Below, in pieces: positions 15,950-25,595 of a DNA stretch of 64,000 bases. The position numbers and the translations under genes were made by a program. Origin of the DNA: Paenibacillus sp. An7 (GTDB lineage Bacteria > Bacillota > Bacilli > Paenibacillales > Paenibacillaceae); the NCBI RefSeq assembly GCF_009870785.1, contig NZ_WTWX01000003.1:97133-161132 (forward strand), given 5' to 3'. Numbering within the stretch: position 1 is the first letter of the stretch; every line of letters starts with the position of its first letter. The notes beneath the pieces were generated by a model. It ran no database searches, was not told the DNA's origin, and was given only the letters and a program-made list of their open reading frames with translations.

Positions 15950-17464
15950 TTGCAAATCACCTTTATCCCTTTAGACGAACGACCATGTAACTACGAATTC
16001 CCGTACATGCTTGTCCAAGGAACCGAGCATAAGGTCGACCAGCCTCCGATGTCCATGATGGGACAGAAAAAAACACCGGGAGACTGGGAACAGCTGTGGA
16101 CATGGCTCGAAGAGAAAATAGAAACCGCAGATGGAGCGGTTATTGCGCTCGATACTTTACTATACGGAGGAATCATTCCTTCCCGGCTGCACTATTTTAG
16201 TGAAACTGTATTACTCGAACGGCTGAACCGCTTACGGAAAATAAAAGAGAAGCGGCCTGAACTGAAACTCTTGGCTTTTCAGCTCATCATGCGTTGTCCG
16301 CAGTATTCGATCTCCGATGAAGAACCGGATTATTATGCCGACTGGGGCCGTGAAATTTTTCGGAAGGGTTACATTGACCACCGGAAAGAGCTGAGTATCG
16401 CCACGCTAGAAGAACTAGAGGAACTCAGCGATATAAATAGCCGCCTGCCGGATGACGTACTGAATGATTATCTAGGGCGAAGAAAAATCAATATGGAAGC
16501 GAATAAAGCTGTGCTGGAACTTGTAAAAGACGGCACAATTGAGTTTCTGATTTTTCCGCAGGACGACTCCGCTCCGTATGGTTATACAGCAAAGGATCAG
16601 CAGGTAGCAAGGCAGCGCATTGGAGAACTGGATCTGGAACTGAAAGCGTATATGTATCCGGGAGCCGATGAAGTGGGATGCACGCTGATGGCGAGACTGA
16701 TTAACGAGTGGAAAGGCGTACAGCCGCTTGTATATCCAAGGCTATCTTCCATTCAAGGGGCTTTTGTGACCCCGGTTTATGAGGATCGTTTTTTCTATGA
16801 AACACTGAAATACCAGATTACTGCGGCAGGAGCACTGATTGCTTCGAGTGCAGCGGAAGCGGATCTTATCTTACTGGCAAGCACACCTGGAGAGACTATG
16901 ATGGAAGCAGTTTCGCAGGAACATCCTTTTTTCAGTTATGATGTGTACCGGAATTTAATGGAGCTGGTGGAGTATGGGAATTACCTACTGAAGCAGGGAA
17001 AAGCAGTAGCGGTAGCCGATGTAGGATATGCCAACGGGGCAGATCTGAAGCTTGTAAAGATGCTGCGTCAAAAAGGAATACTGTTTCAGCTGGCAGGATA
17101 CGCCGCTTGGAACACAAGTTCAAATTCACTCGGGACCGTGATATCCCAGGCCCTCTTATACACCCATTATGGACGTACGCAGGAGCATCTCGATTTTCTG
17201 TCGCTTCGATATGCTGAGGATGCGGGTTACTGCGCCATCGTGCGTAAAGAGCTGAATGCAGGTCTCGTAGATCAGATGGGATATAACAAGTTTCTGCTGG
17301 ATGGGCCACGCGGTGAAGTAGCAAGTTATGTAAGATCGAGATTAGCGGAAGTGCTCGAAGAGAAGATCAATGGTTCCGATGGTAAGGTAACGATCACAGA
17401 TTGTTATATGCCATGGAATCGTACATTTGAAGTCGGTTTGAAAGTGAAATATACGCAGGAGTAG
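15950..17464 (+). CDS. DUF4127 family protein
   Basis: The 504-residue protein begins MQITFIPLDERPCNYEFPYM, the hallmark N-terminus of DUF4127. It contains LDTLLYGGIIPSRL, LIMRCPQYSISDEEPDYY, FPQDDSAPYGYTAKDQ and YPGADEVG, family-conserved stretches rich in acidic and His/Tyr residues that suggest an enzyme. It has no signal peptide or membrane segment. It starts at TTG with GAGGAG about 11 bases before it. Members often sit beside sugar transport and nan-type genes; the biochemical role is not known to me. Here nanE follows 63 bp downstream, so a step in amino sugar or acidic sugar breakdown is plausible. Confidence 0.85.
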   Translation: MQITFIPLDERPCNYEFPYMLVQGTEHKVDQPPMSMMGQKKTPGDWEQLWTWLEEKIETADGAVIALDTLLYGGIIPSRLHYFSETVLLERLNRLRKIKEKRPELKLLAFQLIMRCPQYSISDEEPDYYADWGREIFRKGYIDHRKELSIATLEELEELSDINSRLPDDVLNDYLGRRKINMEANKAVLELVKDGTIEFLIFPQDDSAPYGYTAKDQQVARQRIGELDLELKAYMYPGADEVGCTLMARLINEWKGVQPLVYPRLSSIQGAFVTPVYEDRFFYETLKYQITAAGALIASSAAEADLILLASTPGETMMEAVSQEHPFFSYDVYRNLMELVEYGNYLLKQGKAVAVADVGYANGADLKLVKMLRQKGILFQLAGYAAWNTSSNSLGTVISQALLYTHYGRTQEHLDFLSLRYAEDAGYCAIVRKELNAGLVDQMGYNKFLLDGPRGEVASYVRSRLAEVLEEKINGSDGKVTITDCYMPWNRTFEVGLKVKYTQE

Positions 17465-17527
17465 ATCAATGGATACAGATAGCTTTCGTACTTAGGAGAA
17501 GGATGAAGGAAAGAAGGTGCATCAACG

Positions 17528-18232
17528 TTGGAACTCATTATGAAGCAGATTCGAAAGGGACTCATTGCCTCGTGCCAAGCTTTGCCCGGTGAGCCTCTGT
17601 TCGGTTCAGATACGATGGCAAAGATGGCAAAAGCAGCCGAGGAAGGAGGGGCTGTTGCGATCCGAGCCAACAGCGCCGAAGATGTGAGAGCAATCAAACA
17701 AGCTGTAGAGCTGCCTGTTATTGGGATAGTGAAGCGGGATTACCCAGATTCGGACGTATACATCACCCCTACTCCTAGAGAAGCCTACGAACTGGTCGAA
17801 GCAGGAGCGGATATGATTGCCATGGATGCCACTCGGCGCAAAAGACCTGGCGAGATCACACTTGAGACGATGGTAGATTATATGCGTTCTCTGAATATAC
17901 CGATCATGGCAGATATATCGACACTTCAGGAGGGCGAGTATGCAGCTTCTCTTGGGGTTACCTGTGTATCAACGACACTCTCTGGCTATACACCGTACTC
18001 TCCAAATCTACAAGGACCGGATCTGGAACTTGTAAAAGAAGCAGTCCAAAAACTAACTATACCTGTCATTGCCGAAGGAAGGATTCAAGAACCTTCTCAG
18101 GTAGAAGAAGTACTTCGGCTTGGAGCATACGCCGTGGTCGTCGGCTCTGCGATCTCCAGACCACAGCTGATTACCAAACGGTTTGCCGATGCCGCACGGA
18201 AGGCAGTGATCCTACTCAATGGAAATGAATGA
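17528..18232 (+). CDS. nanE: N-acetylmannosamine-6-phosphate 2-epimerase
   Basis: This 234-residue TIM-barrel enzyme converts ManNAc-6-P to GlcNAc-6-P in sialic acid or ManNAc breakdown. Family stretches include GLIASCQALPGEPLFGSDTM, AVAIRANSAEDVRAIK, PVIGIVKRDY with the catalytic Lys, DVYITPTPREA, MDATRRKRPG, and IPVIAEGRIQEP with the catalytic Glu. The TTG start has AGAAGGTG upstream; an ATG four codons later is an alternative. The end overlaps the regulator gene that follows by 14 bases. GlcNAc-6-P produced here would feed NagA and NagB, which are not in this window. Confidence 0.93.
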   Translation: MELIMKQIRKGLIASCQALPGEPLFGSDTMAKMAKAAEEGGAVAIRANSAEDVRAIKQAVELPVIGIVKRDYPDSDVYITPTPREAYELVEAGADMIAMDATRRKRPGEITLETMVDYMRSLNIPIMADISTLQEGEYAASLGVTCVSTTLSGYTPYSPNLQGPDLELVKEAVQKLTIPVIAEGRIQEPSQVEEVLRLGAYAVVVGSAISRPQLITKRFADAARKAVILLNGNE

Positions 18233-19049
18233 TCGGATTCATACGTATTTACCTTCCTTAACGAGGTCAGAGCAAAAAGTAGCGGAAAGTGTCCTGGCGA
18301 ATACCAATGATCTAATGTATTACTCGGTTACGGAACTTGCTGATTTTGCGGGTGTTGGGGAGACCACCGTTATGCGTTTTTGCAGAAAGATTGGATTTAA
18401 CGGATACCAAGATTTTAAATTATCACTCGCCCAGAATGTTGGGGTGAGAAGGACAGATGGTCAGGACGAAGATGAGGATCATGGTGATTTTGTGAAAATG
18501 ATCTTTGAGACAAATGTGAATATTCTGAAATCGAGCATGAGTCTGCTTGCAAAAGAGAATTTAATGCAGGCTATTGAATGGATAGATGAAGCGACACATG
18601 TACAATTTTTTGGAGTGGGAGCTTCCGGAATTACCGCCCTGGATGCCAAAAACCGGCTGCTTCGTATAGGAAGAAGATCAGAAGCTGCAACCGACAGTCA
18701 TATTCAGGCAATGATGGCGGTCAGTATGTCAGAAGGAGATGTAGCCTTTGGGATCAGTGTTTCGGGGAGTACGATAGACACCAATAACATGTTGATGCAA
18801 GCCAAAGAAAATGGAGCTAAAGTGATCGCCATCACGAATTATGCCAAATCACCGATTACAGCGATAGCAGATATTGTGCTCCTTACTGCCGGTAAAGAGA
18901 TGCCGCTCGAAGGCGGTTCAATCGGGGCGAAAATCTCGCAGTTATTCATTATTGATCTCATCTGTGAAGGCTTGGCTCGCCGTAATGTTGTGCTGACAAA
19001 ACAGATGAAAGAGAAGACGGCAAGAGCCGTCATCGATCGAAGCTATTAA
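18219..19049 (+). CDS. MurR/RpiR family transcriptional regulator
   Basis: The protein has 276 residues. An N-terminal RpiR helix-turn-helix (LTRSEQKVAESVLAN, VTELADFAGVGETTVMRFCR, residues about 12-80) precedes a SIS sugar-phosphate binding domain (FFGVGASGITALDAKNRLLR; GISVSGSTIDTNNMLMQAKE, about 125-255). Such regulators sense phosphosugars and control the neighbouring catabolic operon. The gene begins inside nanE. The likely effector is ManNAc-6-P or GlcNAc-6-P, by position. Confidence 0.92.
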   Translation: MEMNDRIHTYLPSLTRSEQKVAESVLANTNDLMYYSVTELADFAGVGETTVMRFCRKIGFNGYQDFKLSLAQNVGVRRTDGQDEDEDHGDFVKMIFETNVNILKSSMSLLAKENLMQAIEWIDEATHVQFFGVGASGITALDAKNRLLRIGRRSEAATDSHIQAMMAVSMSEGDVAFGISVSGSTIDTNNMLMQAKENGAKVIAITNYAKSPITAIADIVLLTAGKEMPLEGGSIGAKISQLFIIDLICEGLARRNVVLTKQMKEKTARAVIDRSY

Positions 19050-19098
19050 AAAAGTTAATACTTAGCCGAGTAACTAACTTCATTCGAATGGAGGAAGC

Positions 19099-20691
19099 AT
19101 GATGCAGAATACGTTCATGGAAGCAGATATCGTCATCATCGGAGCAAGTCTTGGGGGAGTGGCTGCAGCCAGAGCCGCAGCCAAGGCAGGAAAACGTGTA
19201 GTCATGACGGAAGAAACGGACTGGATTGGAGGACAGCTTACTTCACAAGCAGTGCCGCCAGATGAACACAGGTGGATTGAATCTTTTGGATGTACGGCAA
19301 GCTACCGCGAATTCCGGGACCGTGTCAGAGCTTATTATAAAAATAATTATCCACTCACCGATGAGGCAATTGCTAATTCTATTTTAAACCCGGGTAATGG
19401 TTGGGTAAGCCGTATCGCACATGAACCAAAAGTTGCACTCCGTGTACTGGAAGATATGCTCGCTCCTTATGTGAATACAAGACAAATTCAAATTCTATAT
19501 AGCACGGCAGCTATCTCCGCAGAAACGCAAGGTCCAGAGATTATTTCGGTGCGAGCAAGAAATGAGAAGAGCGGCGAAGAATATCAGCTGACCGGACAAT
19601 ACTTTTTGGATGGTACAGATAACGGAGACCTATTGCCGATGACAGGCACAGAGTATTTGATTGGCAGTGAATCAGCCCAGCAGACCGGTGAGCCTCATGC
19701 GCTGGATGAAGCTGATCCGGAAGATATTCAGTCCATTACACATGTGGCAGCAGTAGAGTATGTAGAAGGCGGAAACTTTACAATCCCCCGCCCAGAAAAT
19801 TACGAGTTCTGGAGAAGTTATACCCCGCTTTTCGGGGATATTCCTATCCTCAGCTGGTTTACCGCAGATGTGAAGGATACGGCTAAACGGAAACAGTATA
19901 CGATGTTCCCTAATGATCAGGGGATTCCTTCGCTATGGACATACCGCCGTATCGTTGATCCATCCATATGGCGTGAACCGCTCCCTTCCGGCGAAGTTAC
20001 TTTACTCAACTGGGCACAAAATGATTATTACTTAGCACCTGTCATTGGTGTGACAGCGGAGCAGAAGGGGGCGCATGCAGAGCAAGCGAAAGAATTGACA
20101 CTCTCACTCGTATACTGGCTGCAGACCGAAGCACCGAGATTAGATGGAGGAAAAGGTTATCCGGGAGTAAGGCTTCGCGGAGATGTGCTCGGGACGGAAG
20201 ATGGCCTCGCAAAGACTGCGTATATCAGGGAATCGAGGAGACTGAAGGCCCTGTATACAATTAGTGAGCATGATGTGAGTAAAGAGCTGCGCGGCGACCA
20301 GGGGATTAAGCGTTATTCAGATAGTGTGGGCGTAGGAAGTTATCATCTGGATCTGCATCCTACGACAAAGTCTCAGCGATCGTTCTACATACCAAACTAC
20401 CCTTATGAAATTCCGCTTGGCTCCTTCATTCCCATACGGATGACCAACTATCTTCCGGCCTGTAAAAATATCGGAATGACGCAGATCGCTAATGGATGTT
20501 ACCGATTGCACCCAACGGAGTGGAATATAGGCGAGGCAGCAGGGTATCTTGCTGCTTATAGCGTGACCCATAATATTCGTCCAAAACAGGTGTACGAATC
20601 AGCAGAGCATCTGGCTTCCTTTCAGCAACAGTTGCAGGAGCAGGGCGTCGAACTGCACTGGCCTGATGAAGTATATGATTCTTTATATTAG
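19099..20691 (+). CDS. FAD-dependent oxidoreductase (FAD_oxidored family)
   Basis: This 530-residue flavoprotein has an N-terminal dinucleotide-binding fold, DIVIIGASLGGVAAARAAAK (residues 10-29), then EETDWIGGQLTSQAVPPDE and a second FAD contact region near YFLDGTDNGDLLPMTGTEYL. The C-terminus has GNCMTQIANG-like FAD closure (KNIGMTQIANGCYRLHPTEW). It matches the FAD_oxidored group often found with sugar-utilisation genes; the substrate is unknown. GGAGGAAGC precedes two adjacent ATGs; the second (19102) has the better spacing. It is the last gene of the importer/DUF4127/nanE set and ends at a strong terminator. Confidence 0.88.
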   Translation: MMQNTFMEADIVIIGASLGGVAAARAAAKAGKRVVMTEETDWIGGQLTSQAVPPDEHRWIESFGCTASYREFRDRVRAYYKNNYPLTDEAIANSILNPGNGWVSRIAHEPKVALRVLEDMLAPYVNTRQIQILYSTAAISAETQGPEIISVRARNEKSGEEYQLTGQYFLDGTDNGDLLPMTGTEYLIGSESAQQTGEPHALDEADPEDIQSITHVAAVEYVEGGNFTIPRPENYEFWRSYTPLFGDIPILSWFTADVKDTAKRKQYTMFPNDQGIPSLWTYRRIVDPSIWREPLPSGEVTLLNWAQNDYYLAPVIGVTAEQKGAHAEQAKELTLSLVYWLQTEAPRLDGGKGYPGVRLRGDVLGTEDGLAKTAYIRESRRLKALYTISEHDVSKELRGDQGIKRYSDSVGVGSYHLDLHPTTKSQRSFYIPNYPYEIPLGSFIPIRMTNYLPACKNIGMTQIANGCYRLHPTEWNIGEAAGYLAAYSVTHNIRPKQVYESAEHLASFQQQLQEQGVELHWPDEVYDSLY

Positions 20692-20693
20692 AT

Positions 20694-20746
20694 AAAAAAG
20701 CATCCGATTTTCCCACTCAGAACGGGGAGAACTCGGATGCTTTTAT
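20694..20746. terminator. Bidirectional terminator between convergent units
   Basis: AAAAGCATCCGA (20696-20707) pairs with TCGGATGCTTTT (20733-20744), with A and T runs on both sides. It separates the FAD oxidoreductase gene from the convergent gluconokinase gene. Confidence 0.88.
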
Positions 20747-20752
20747 TATGCG

Positions 20753-22324
20753 TTATATGTTTTTAGGAAGCCATTCTTCCATTTTGATCTGAAAAGCAGT
20801 GATTGCGGCATACTCTTCTTCAAACTTGCGAGAAATCCGAATAAAGATAGGCAGCAGCTCGCGGTAGACGGAAACCGCTTCTGCTTCAGGATCATGATGA
20901 TAGGTAGAGCCGATCATGTCTTTTGCTACATCAAGAGAGTCGATTTTTCCTGTTGCGTACATCCCGAGAATCACTGCACCTAGGCAAGAGCTTTCGATGC
21001 TGTCTGGAAAAACAACTTTTTGATCGAAAATATTTGCCATCATCTGCCGCCATAATTCCGTACGAGCAAAACCGCCAGTCGCGTGAATGGTTTTTGGTCT
21101 TCCAATCTGTTCCTCTATAGCGAGCATGACGGTATATAGATTAAACAGGACTCCTTCCAGAGCGGCGCGTACCATATGTTCTTTCTTATGCTGCAGCGTC
21201 AGGCCAAAAAAGGAACCGCGGGCTTCTGGGTTCCATAGAGGAGCCCTTTCTCCCATCATATAAGGATGAAACAAAAGTCCGTTCGAACCAGCAGGAACCT
21301 TTTCTGCAATGGCAGCGAGCACTTCATAAGGATTAAGGCCAAGTCGTTTTGCTGTCTCGACTTCAGAAGAAGCGAGTTCGTCACGGATCCAGCGGAAAAT
21401 CACGCCTCCATTATTCACAGGGCCGCCGATTACCCAATTCTGCTCCGTTAGTGCGTAGCAGAAATAACGGCCTTTCGGATCAGCAATAGGGCGATCAACC
21501 ACGGTACGTATCGCCCCGCTCGTTCCGATAGTAATGGCAACAACGCCGGGGTCAATGGCTCCTACACCTAGATTAGATAACACACCGTCACTCGCACCTA
21601 CCACAAAAGGAGTCGAAGGGGCGAGATGCATCTGCTCAGCATAGGAGGGATGGAGATCTTGTATAACATGCGTTGTAGGAACGAGCTCCGATAAATGATT
21701 AGCTGAGATCCCTGCCATACGCAGGGCTTCTTCATCCCAGTCCAGGGTGTCCATGCGAAGGAGCCCTGTAGCGGAAGCGATAGAGTGTTCAACGATATAT
21801 ACCCCAAAGAACTGATAGAATACATATTCTTTAATCGATATGAATTTATGAATCTGAGGCATTAGGTCTTGCTGTTCCCGAGTAAACCACATGATCTTGG
21901 TGAGCGGCGACATCGGATGAATCGGTGTACCTGTTCTTGTATAAAGTTCATGTCCAGTCTTGTCTTTCTTAAGCTGTTTTGCATACGCTGCGCTGCGATT
22001 ATCTGCCCAAGTCAAAACGGGGGTAAGTCGATTACCCGAATGATCCATGGCAATCACACTATGCATAGCAGAGCTGAAGGATACAAACTGTATTTTATCA
22101 GCGGGTAGTTCACTACTCGTCATTACCTGCTGAATTGAATAAACAACGGCTTTCACGATCAAGTCAGGGTCTTGCTCCGCTTTTATTGCGCCTTCGGTAT
22201 GTAAGGGATAGCCTTGACTTGCCTCAGCAATAATCGTTCCGTCTCCCTGGAACAGGACAGCCTTGGTGCTGGTGGTACCAATATCGACTCCAATCATATA
22301 GGAAGCCTCATGACTTGTGCCCAT
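20753..22324 (-). CDS. gntK: Gluconokinase-type FGGY carbohydrate kinase
   Basis: This 523-residue FGGY kinase phosphorylates a sugar acid or sugar, most likely D-gluconate at O6. YMIGVDIGTTSTKAVLFQ gives the first phosphate motif (14-21). MHSVIAMDHSGNRLTPVLTW and ASDGVLSNLGVGAIDPGVVA match Bacillus-type GntK closely, as does HPYMMGERAPLWNPEARG. ATG 22324 has AGAAGGTG six bases upstream; a longer frame to 22426 would add a Cys-rich tail with no ribosome site. It is the last gene of a minus-strand operon behind a CUT1 importer, with a terminator-like hairpin before it. The symbol follows the family resemblance. Confidence 0.87.
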   Translation of the reverse strand: MGTSHEASYMIGVDIGTTSTKAVLFQGDGTIIAEASQGYPLHTEGAIKAEQDPDLIVKAVVYSIQQVMTSSELPADKIQFVSFSSAMHSVIAMDHSGNRLTPVLTWADNRSAAYAKQLKKDKTGHELYTRTGTPIHPMSPLTKIMWFTREQQDLMPQIHKFISIKEYVFYQFFGVYIVEHSIASATGLLRMDTLDWDEEALRMAGISANHLSELVPTTHVIQDLHPSYAEQMHLAPSTPFVVGASDGVLSNLGVGAIDPGVVAITIGTSGAIRTVVDRPIADPKGRYFCYALTEQNWVIGGPVNNGGVIFRWIRDELASSEVETAKRLGLNPYEVLAAIAEKVPAGSNGLLFHPYMMGERAPLWNPEARGSFFGLTLQHKKEHMVRAALEGVLFNLYTVMLAIEEQIGRPKTIHATGGFARTELWRQMMANIFDQKVVFPDSIESSCLGAVILGMYATGKIDSLDVAKDMIGSTYHHDPEAEAVSVYRELLPIFIRISRKFEEEYAAITAFQIKMEEWLPKNI

Positions 22325-22342
22325 TGAATACACCTTCTTCCT

Positions 22343-22381
22343 GAAAAATAGGAAAAGACCGCAACAGCAGCGGCCCTTTCC
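22343..22381 (-). terminator. Terminator or attenuator inside the importer-kinase operon
   Basis: On the minus strand GGAAAGGGCCGC and GCGGTCTTTTCC pair around TGCTGTT, then TATTTTTC follows. It lies 19 bp before the kinase start and 122 bp after the last permease, so it should reduce kinase expression relative to the transporter. Confidence 0.7.
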
Positions 22382-22502
22382 GTGTTCTTTTTTACGCATG
22401 AAAGCCTGAGAGCTATACTTATGCATTAACCTCTAATACTACCCATTAATCTTCCCTCTTTTTAGATGAGACAGAAATAACAGAGAAAAAAGGAAAGGGA
22501 GT

Positions 22503-23330
22503 CTAGTCTTTAATCGCACCCGCTGCTATATCGGAAATAAACTGCTTGCTTACAAATAAGAACATGATGATAAGAGGAATAATGGCAAGCAGTGTACCGG
22601 CAATAATCATGGAATAATCGGTATTATATAGTCCATTTAATTGGGACAAGGCAATCTGGAGCGTGTACTTTTTCTCATCCGTAAGAACGATAAGCGGCCA
22701 CAGGTAATCGTTCCACACTCCAATAAAAGTGAATGCTCCTAGAAAAGCGAACGCGGGACGTAAGATAGGCAGGGCTACATTAAAGTAGATTCGAAAGAAA
22801 CCTGCACCATCCATGCGGCCGGCATCGAGCAGCTCGCTTGGAATCGAACCTTCAGCATACTGCCTGATCCAGAATATGCCGAAGGCATTGACCATTCCAG
22901 GGATGATCAGGGCTTTGAACGACCCAACCCATCCGAGCTCCGCCATAATGACAAAGGAGGGAACAAGAGAGAGCTGTGAAGGAACCATCATCGTCGTAAG
23001 CAGGACAACGAACAAGATTTTCTTTCCCGGGAATTCATATTTAGCAAAGGCAAATCCAGCCAGTGAATCGAAGAAAAGCACGAGTACTGTAACCGCCGTT
23101 GCTACGAAAAAGGTATTTAGAAAAGCTCCCAAAAAGTCAATCTGCGTCATGACCCTGGAAATGTTATTCCATAGTTCCCCGCCAAACCAAAGTTTCGGAG
23201 GGAATTGATAAATATCTGATGTCGTTCGGGTCGACATTACGACGAGCCAATAGAAGGGAAACATAGAGATCATAAGTCCGATGGCTAAGCCAAGATAGAG
23301 AATGAACGAGGTAAACTTTGACTGCTTCAT
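22503..23330 (-). CDS. Sugar ABC transporter permease (MalG-like)
   Basis: This 275-residue CUT1 permease has six membrane segments. Its coupling loop is SELLDAGRMDGAGFFRIYFN and its C-terminus FISDIAAGAIKD. The start has AGAAGGAG eight bases before it. It lies 15 bp after the first permease of the set. With its neighbours it forms an importer for an unknown carbohydrate; the kinase downstream suggests a gluconate-like or oligosaccharide product. Confidence 0.92.
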   Translation of the reverse strand: MKQSKFTSFILYLGLAIGLMISMFPFYWLVVMSTRTTSDIYQFPPKLWFGGELWNNISRVMTQIDFLGAFLNTFFVATAVTVLVLFFDSLAGFAFAKYEFPGKKILFVVLLTTMMVPSQLSLVPSFVIMAELGWVGSFKALIIPGMVNAFGIFWIRQYAEGSIPSELLDAGRMDGAGFFRIYFNVALPILRPAFAFLGAFTFIGVWNDYLWPLIVLTDEKKYTLQIALSQLNGLYNTDYSMIIAGTLLAIIPLIIMFLFVSKQFISDIAAGAIKD

Positions 23331-23345
23331 GGAATCTCACTCCTT

Positions 23346-24290
23346 CTATTTGGATGATGGACCTTGGACAATTTTCCAGTTAATGAACGAGAACAGCGCA
23401 ATAATCAGGAACATTCCCCAGCCTACCGTTGCGCCATAACCAAAGTAATTATTGATAAATGATTCACGGTACAGATAGAGGACAATCGTCATCCCTGCCC
23501 CGCCGGTTCCGCCATTATTGCCAAGCAGAATCTGCGGCTCGGTAAAGAGCTGCATTCCCCCGATCGTGGAGGTGATGACGGTGAAGAGAATAACGGGACG
23601 AAGGAGCGGAATCGTAATACGAAAAAAAGACTGAATACCCGTAGCACCGTCGATTTTGGCAGCTTCATATAAGGTAGTTGGTATGCTCTGAAGTCCGGCG
23701 AGATAAATGACGGCATTATATCCGGTCCATCTCCAGATCACCATAGAGGAAAGAGCGGCTTTGATTCCCCAAGGCACATCGAGCCAAGCAACAAGAGGAA
23801 GATTAAATACGCCCATTACATAATTCAAAATCCCATAGTTGTTAGCGAATAAAGCAGCGAAAATAATAGACACGGCTACAATCGAGGTAACATTCGGTAG
23901 AAAGAATCCAATTCGGAAAAAGGTTTTGAACCTGACAAAAGGGGCATGGAGTAAAAAAGCTACAATTAGAGCAAAGAAGAGCATGGGGATCGTAGAGTAA
24001 ATCCAGATCATAAAGGTATTGCCTACGGCTTGCCAGAACTCAGGGTCGGTCAGCATATAGCTGAAATTATTGAACCCGTTAAACGTCATCTCGCCAATGC
24101 CGTCCCATTTATGAAAGGCAAGATAGAGCGAGAATCCGATCGGAAACAAACCGAAGACAGCGAACAAGAGATAAAAAGGGGAGATGGCAGTATACACGGC
24201 CCGGTTCTTCCAAATTTCCTTAGCAAGCTGGCGTTTGGGCGGGACCGGCATATAGGTTTGTGTAGGTTTATGCTTTACAGGTTGCTGCAT
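23346..24290 (-). CDS. Sugar ABC transporter permease (MalF-like)
   Basis: This 314-residue CUT1 permease has a polar N-terminal tail of about 30 residues (Pro/Lys-rich), six membrane helices and the coupling loop TTLYEAAKIDGATGIQSFFR. The C-terminal part NNYFGYGATVGWGMFLIIAL is typical. AAGGAGG lies seven bases before the ATG. It is the partner of the adjacent MalG-like permease and lipoprotein. Confidence 0.92.
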   Translation of the reverse strand: MQQPVKHKPTQTYMPVPPKRQLAKEIWKNRAVYTAISPFYLLFAVFGLFPIGFSLYLAFHKWDGIGEMTFNGFNNFSYMLTDPEFWQAVGNTFMIWIYSTIPMLFFALIVAFLLHAPFVRFKTFFRIGFFLPNVTSIVAVSIIFAALFANNYGILNYVMGVFNLPLVAWLDVPWGIKAALSSMVIWRWTGYNAVIYLAGLQSIPTTLYEAAKIDGATGIQSFFRITIPLLRPVILFTVITSTIGGMQLFTEPQILLGNNGGTGGAGMTIVLYLYRESFINNYFGYGATVGWGMFLIIALFSFINWKIVQGPSSK

Positions 24291-24315
24291 AAAGGTACCT
24301 CCTTTTCATTTGGGC

Positions 24316-25575
24316 TTATCGCTTCAGTTCTCGTTCTACCCGCTGCATCGCTTCATCGAAGGCAGTATCCGGATCAAGATTCGCAATATTATTCAGCCAG
24401 CGTGTCATGACACCGTGAACGGCAGGATACCGTTCTCCGAAGAAAGAGATTTGGACATTCCGTGCCGATTCAGCAAAAACTTCACCTGTCGCTTGTCCTC
24501 CAAAGAAAGGTTCTCCTTCTCGGATCGTGGCACTATCATAAGCACTGGGGGTGGATGGAAATAGGTTGGTTGTTTTGAACATCGTCAGCTGGTTCTCCGG
24601 GTTTTGGAGCCACTTAATGACTTCGAATGCTTCCTTGGGATGCTCGCTTGATTTTGGGATGGCCATGAACGAGCCTCCTACATTTCCATCTCCTCCCGGA
24701 GCTCTTGTTACCCGCCACTTTCCTGCGGTATCTGGAGCTGCTTCTTGGAGAGGTTGTTTCATCCACACCGCGCCTACAAAAGAAGCGATCTTCCCTTTAT
24801 TCACACCAGCGTTCCATTCGGGCGTCCAGTGGTCTGCATTTGCAATGAGTCCATCCTTATGAAAAGCGACTGATATGTCCCAAGCCTCACGAATGGTCTC
24901 ATTCGAATCCCCTATAAAATCTCCTTCCGGAGTGAAGTATTTCTTATCACTTTGTGAAATGATCTCATTGTATACGTTTTCAATATTGTCGTACATAAAG
25001 ACCTTTCCGTTGAATGCTTCCTTCAAGGTAAGACCCGCTTTCCTATAATCGTCCCATGTGCTCATCTGCTTATGCACTTCTTCAGGATCGGTTGGCAGCC
25101 CAGCTTCTTCAAATAAGTCTTCTCGGTAAAATAGAGCCGTTGGTCCGGTATCCATCGGAAAGCCAATCATCTGACCATCCGGTGTAACCCCTTGTTGCCA
25201 TTTCCAGTCTAGATACTGATCCTTCACTTCAGCGGCTCCAAACTCATAAAGATCGTAGAAACGATCCTGGCTTGGAAACAGCTCCATGATCCAGTCATTC
25301 AGAGCAACGATGTCAGGTTCGCCAGACTTGGCCGCCATCGTCGTCTTTAATTTGGACTTGAAGTCACCGCCAATCTTTTGGGTCACTAGATGAATGTTAG
25401 GAAACTGTTCTTTCGCTTTTTGAAGCAGCTGATCATCAATACTACGGTTCCAGTACCACAATGTAAGCGTTATCTTTTTGCTGGATGAAAATGGATCTGC
25501 GGTGGGTGAAGAGCTGCAGCCGCTGATAACAAGAACCAAAATTAGGATAACGAGTGACCAGGTTCTCTGTTTCAT
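24316..25575 (-). CDS. Sugar ABC transporter substrate-binding lipoprotein
   Basis: This 419-residue family 1 binding protein has the signal peptide MKQRTWSLVILILVLVISGC, with the lipobox cysteine at residue 20. Mature-protein landmarks are ITLTLWYWNRSIDDQLLQKA, GEPDIVALNDWIMELFPSQD and GGSFMAIPKSSEHPKEAFEV. AAAGGGGG lies before the ATG. It is the first gene of the minus-strand operon with two permeases and gluconokinase. No ATPase gene is in the operon, so a shared ATPase is implied. Confidence 0.92.
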   Translation of the reverse strand: MKQRTWSLVILILVLVISGCSSSPTADPFSSSKKITLTLWYWNRSIDDQLLQKAKEQFPNIHLVTQKIGGDFKSKLKTTMAAKSGEPDIVALNDWIMELFPSQDRFYDLYEFGAAEVKDQYLDWKWQQGVTPDGQMIGFPMDTGPTALFYREDLFEEAGLPTDPEEVHKQMSTWDDYRKAGLTLKEAFNGKVFMYDNIENVYNEIISQSDKKYFTPEGDFIGDSNETIREAWDISVAFHKDGLIANADHWTPEWNAGVNKGKIASFVGAVWMKQPLQEAAPDTAGKWRVTRAPGGDGNVGGSFMAIPKSSEHPKEAFEVIKWLQNPENQLTMFKTTNLFPSTPSAYDSATIREGEPFFGGQATGEVFAESARNVQISFFGERYPAVHGVMTRWLNNIANLDPDTAFDEAMQRVERELKR

Positions 25576-25595
25576 CTTGAAGATGCCCCCTTTGG

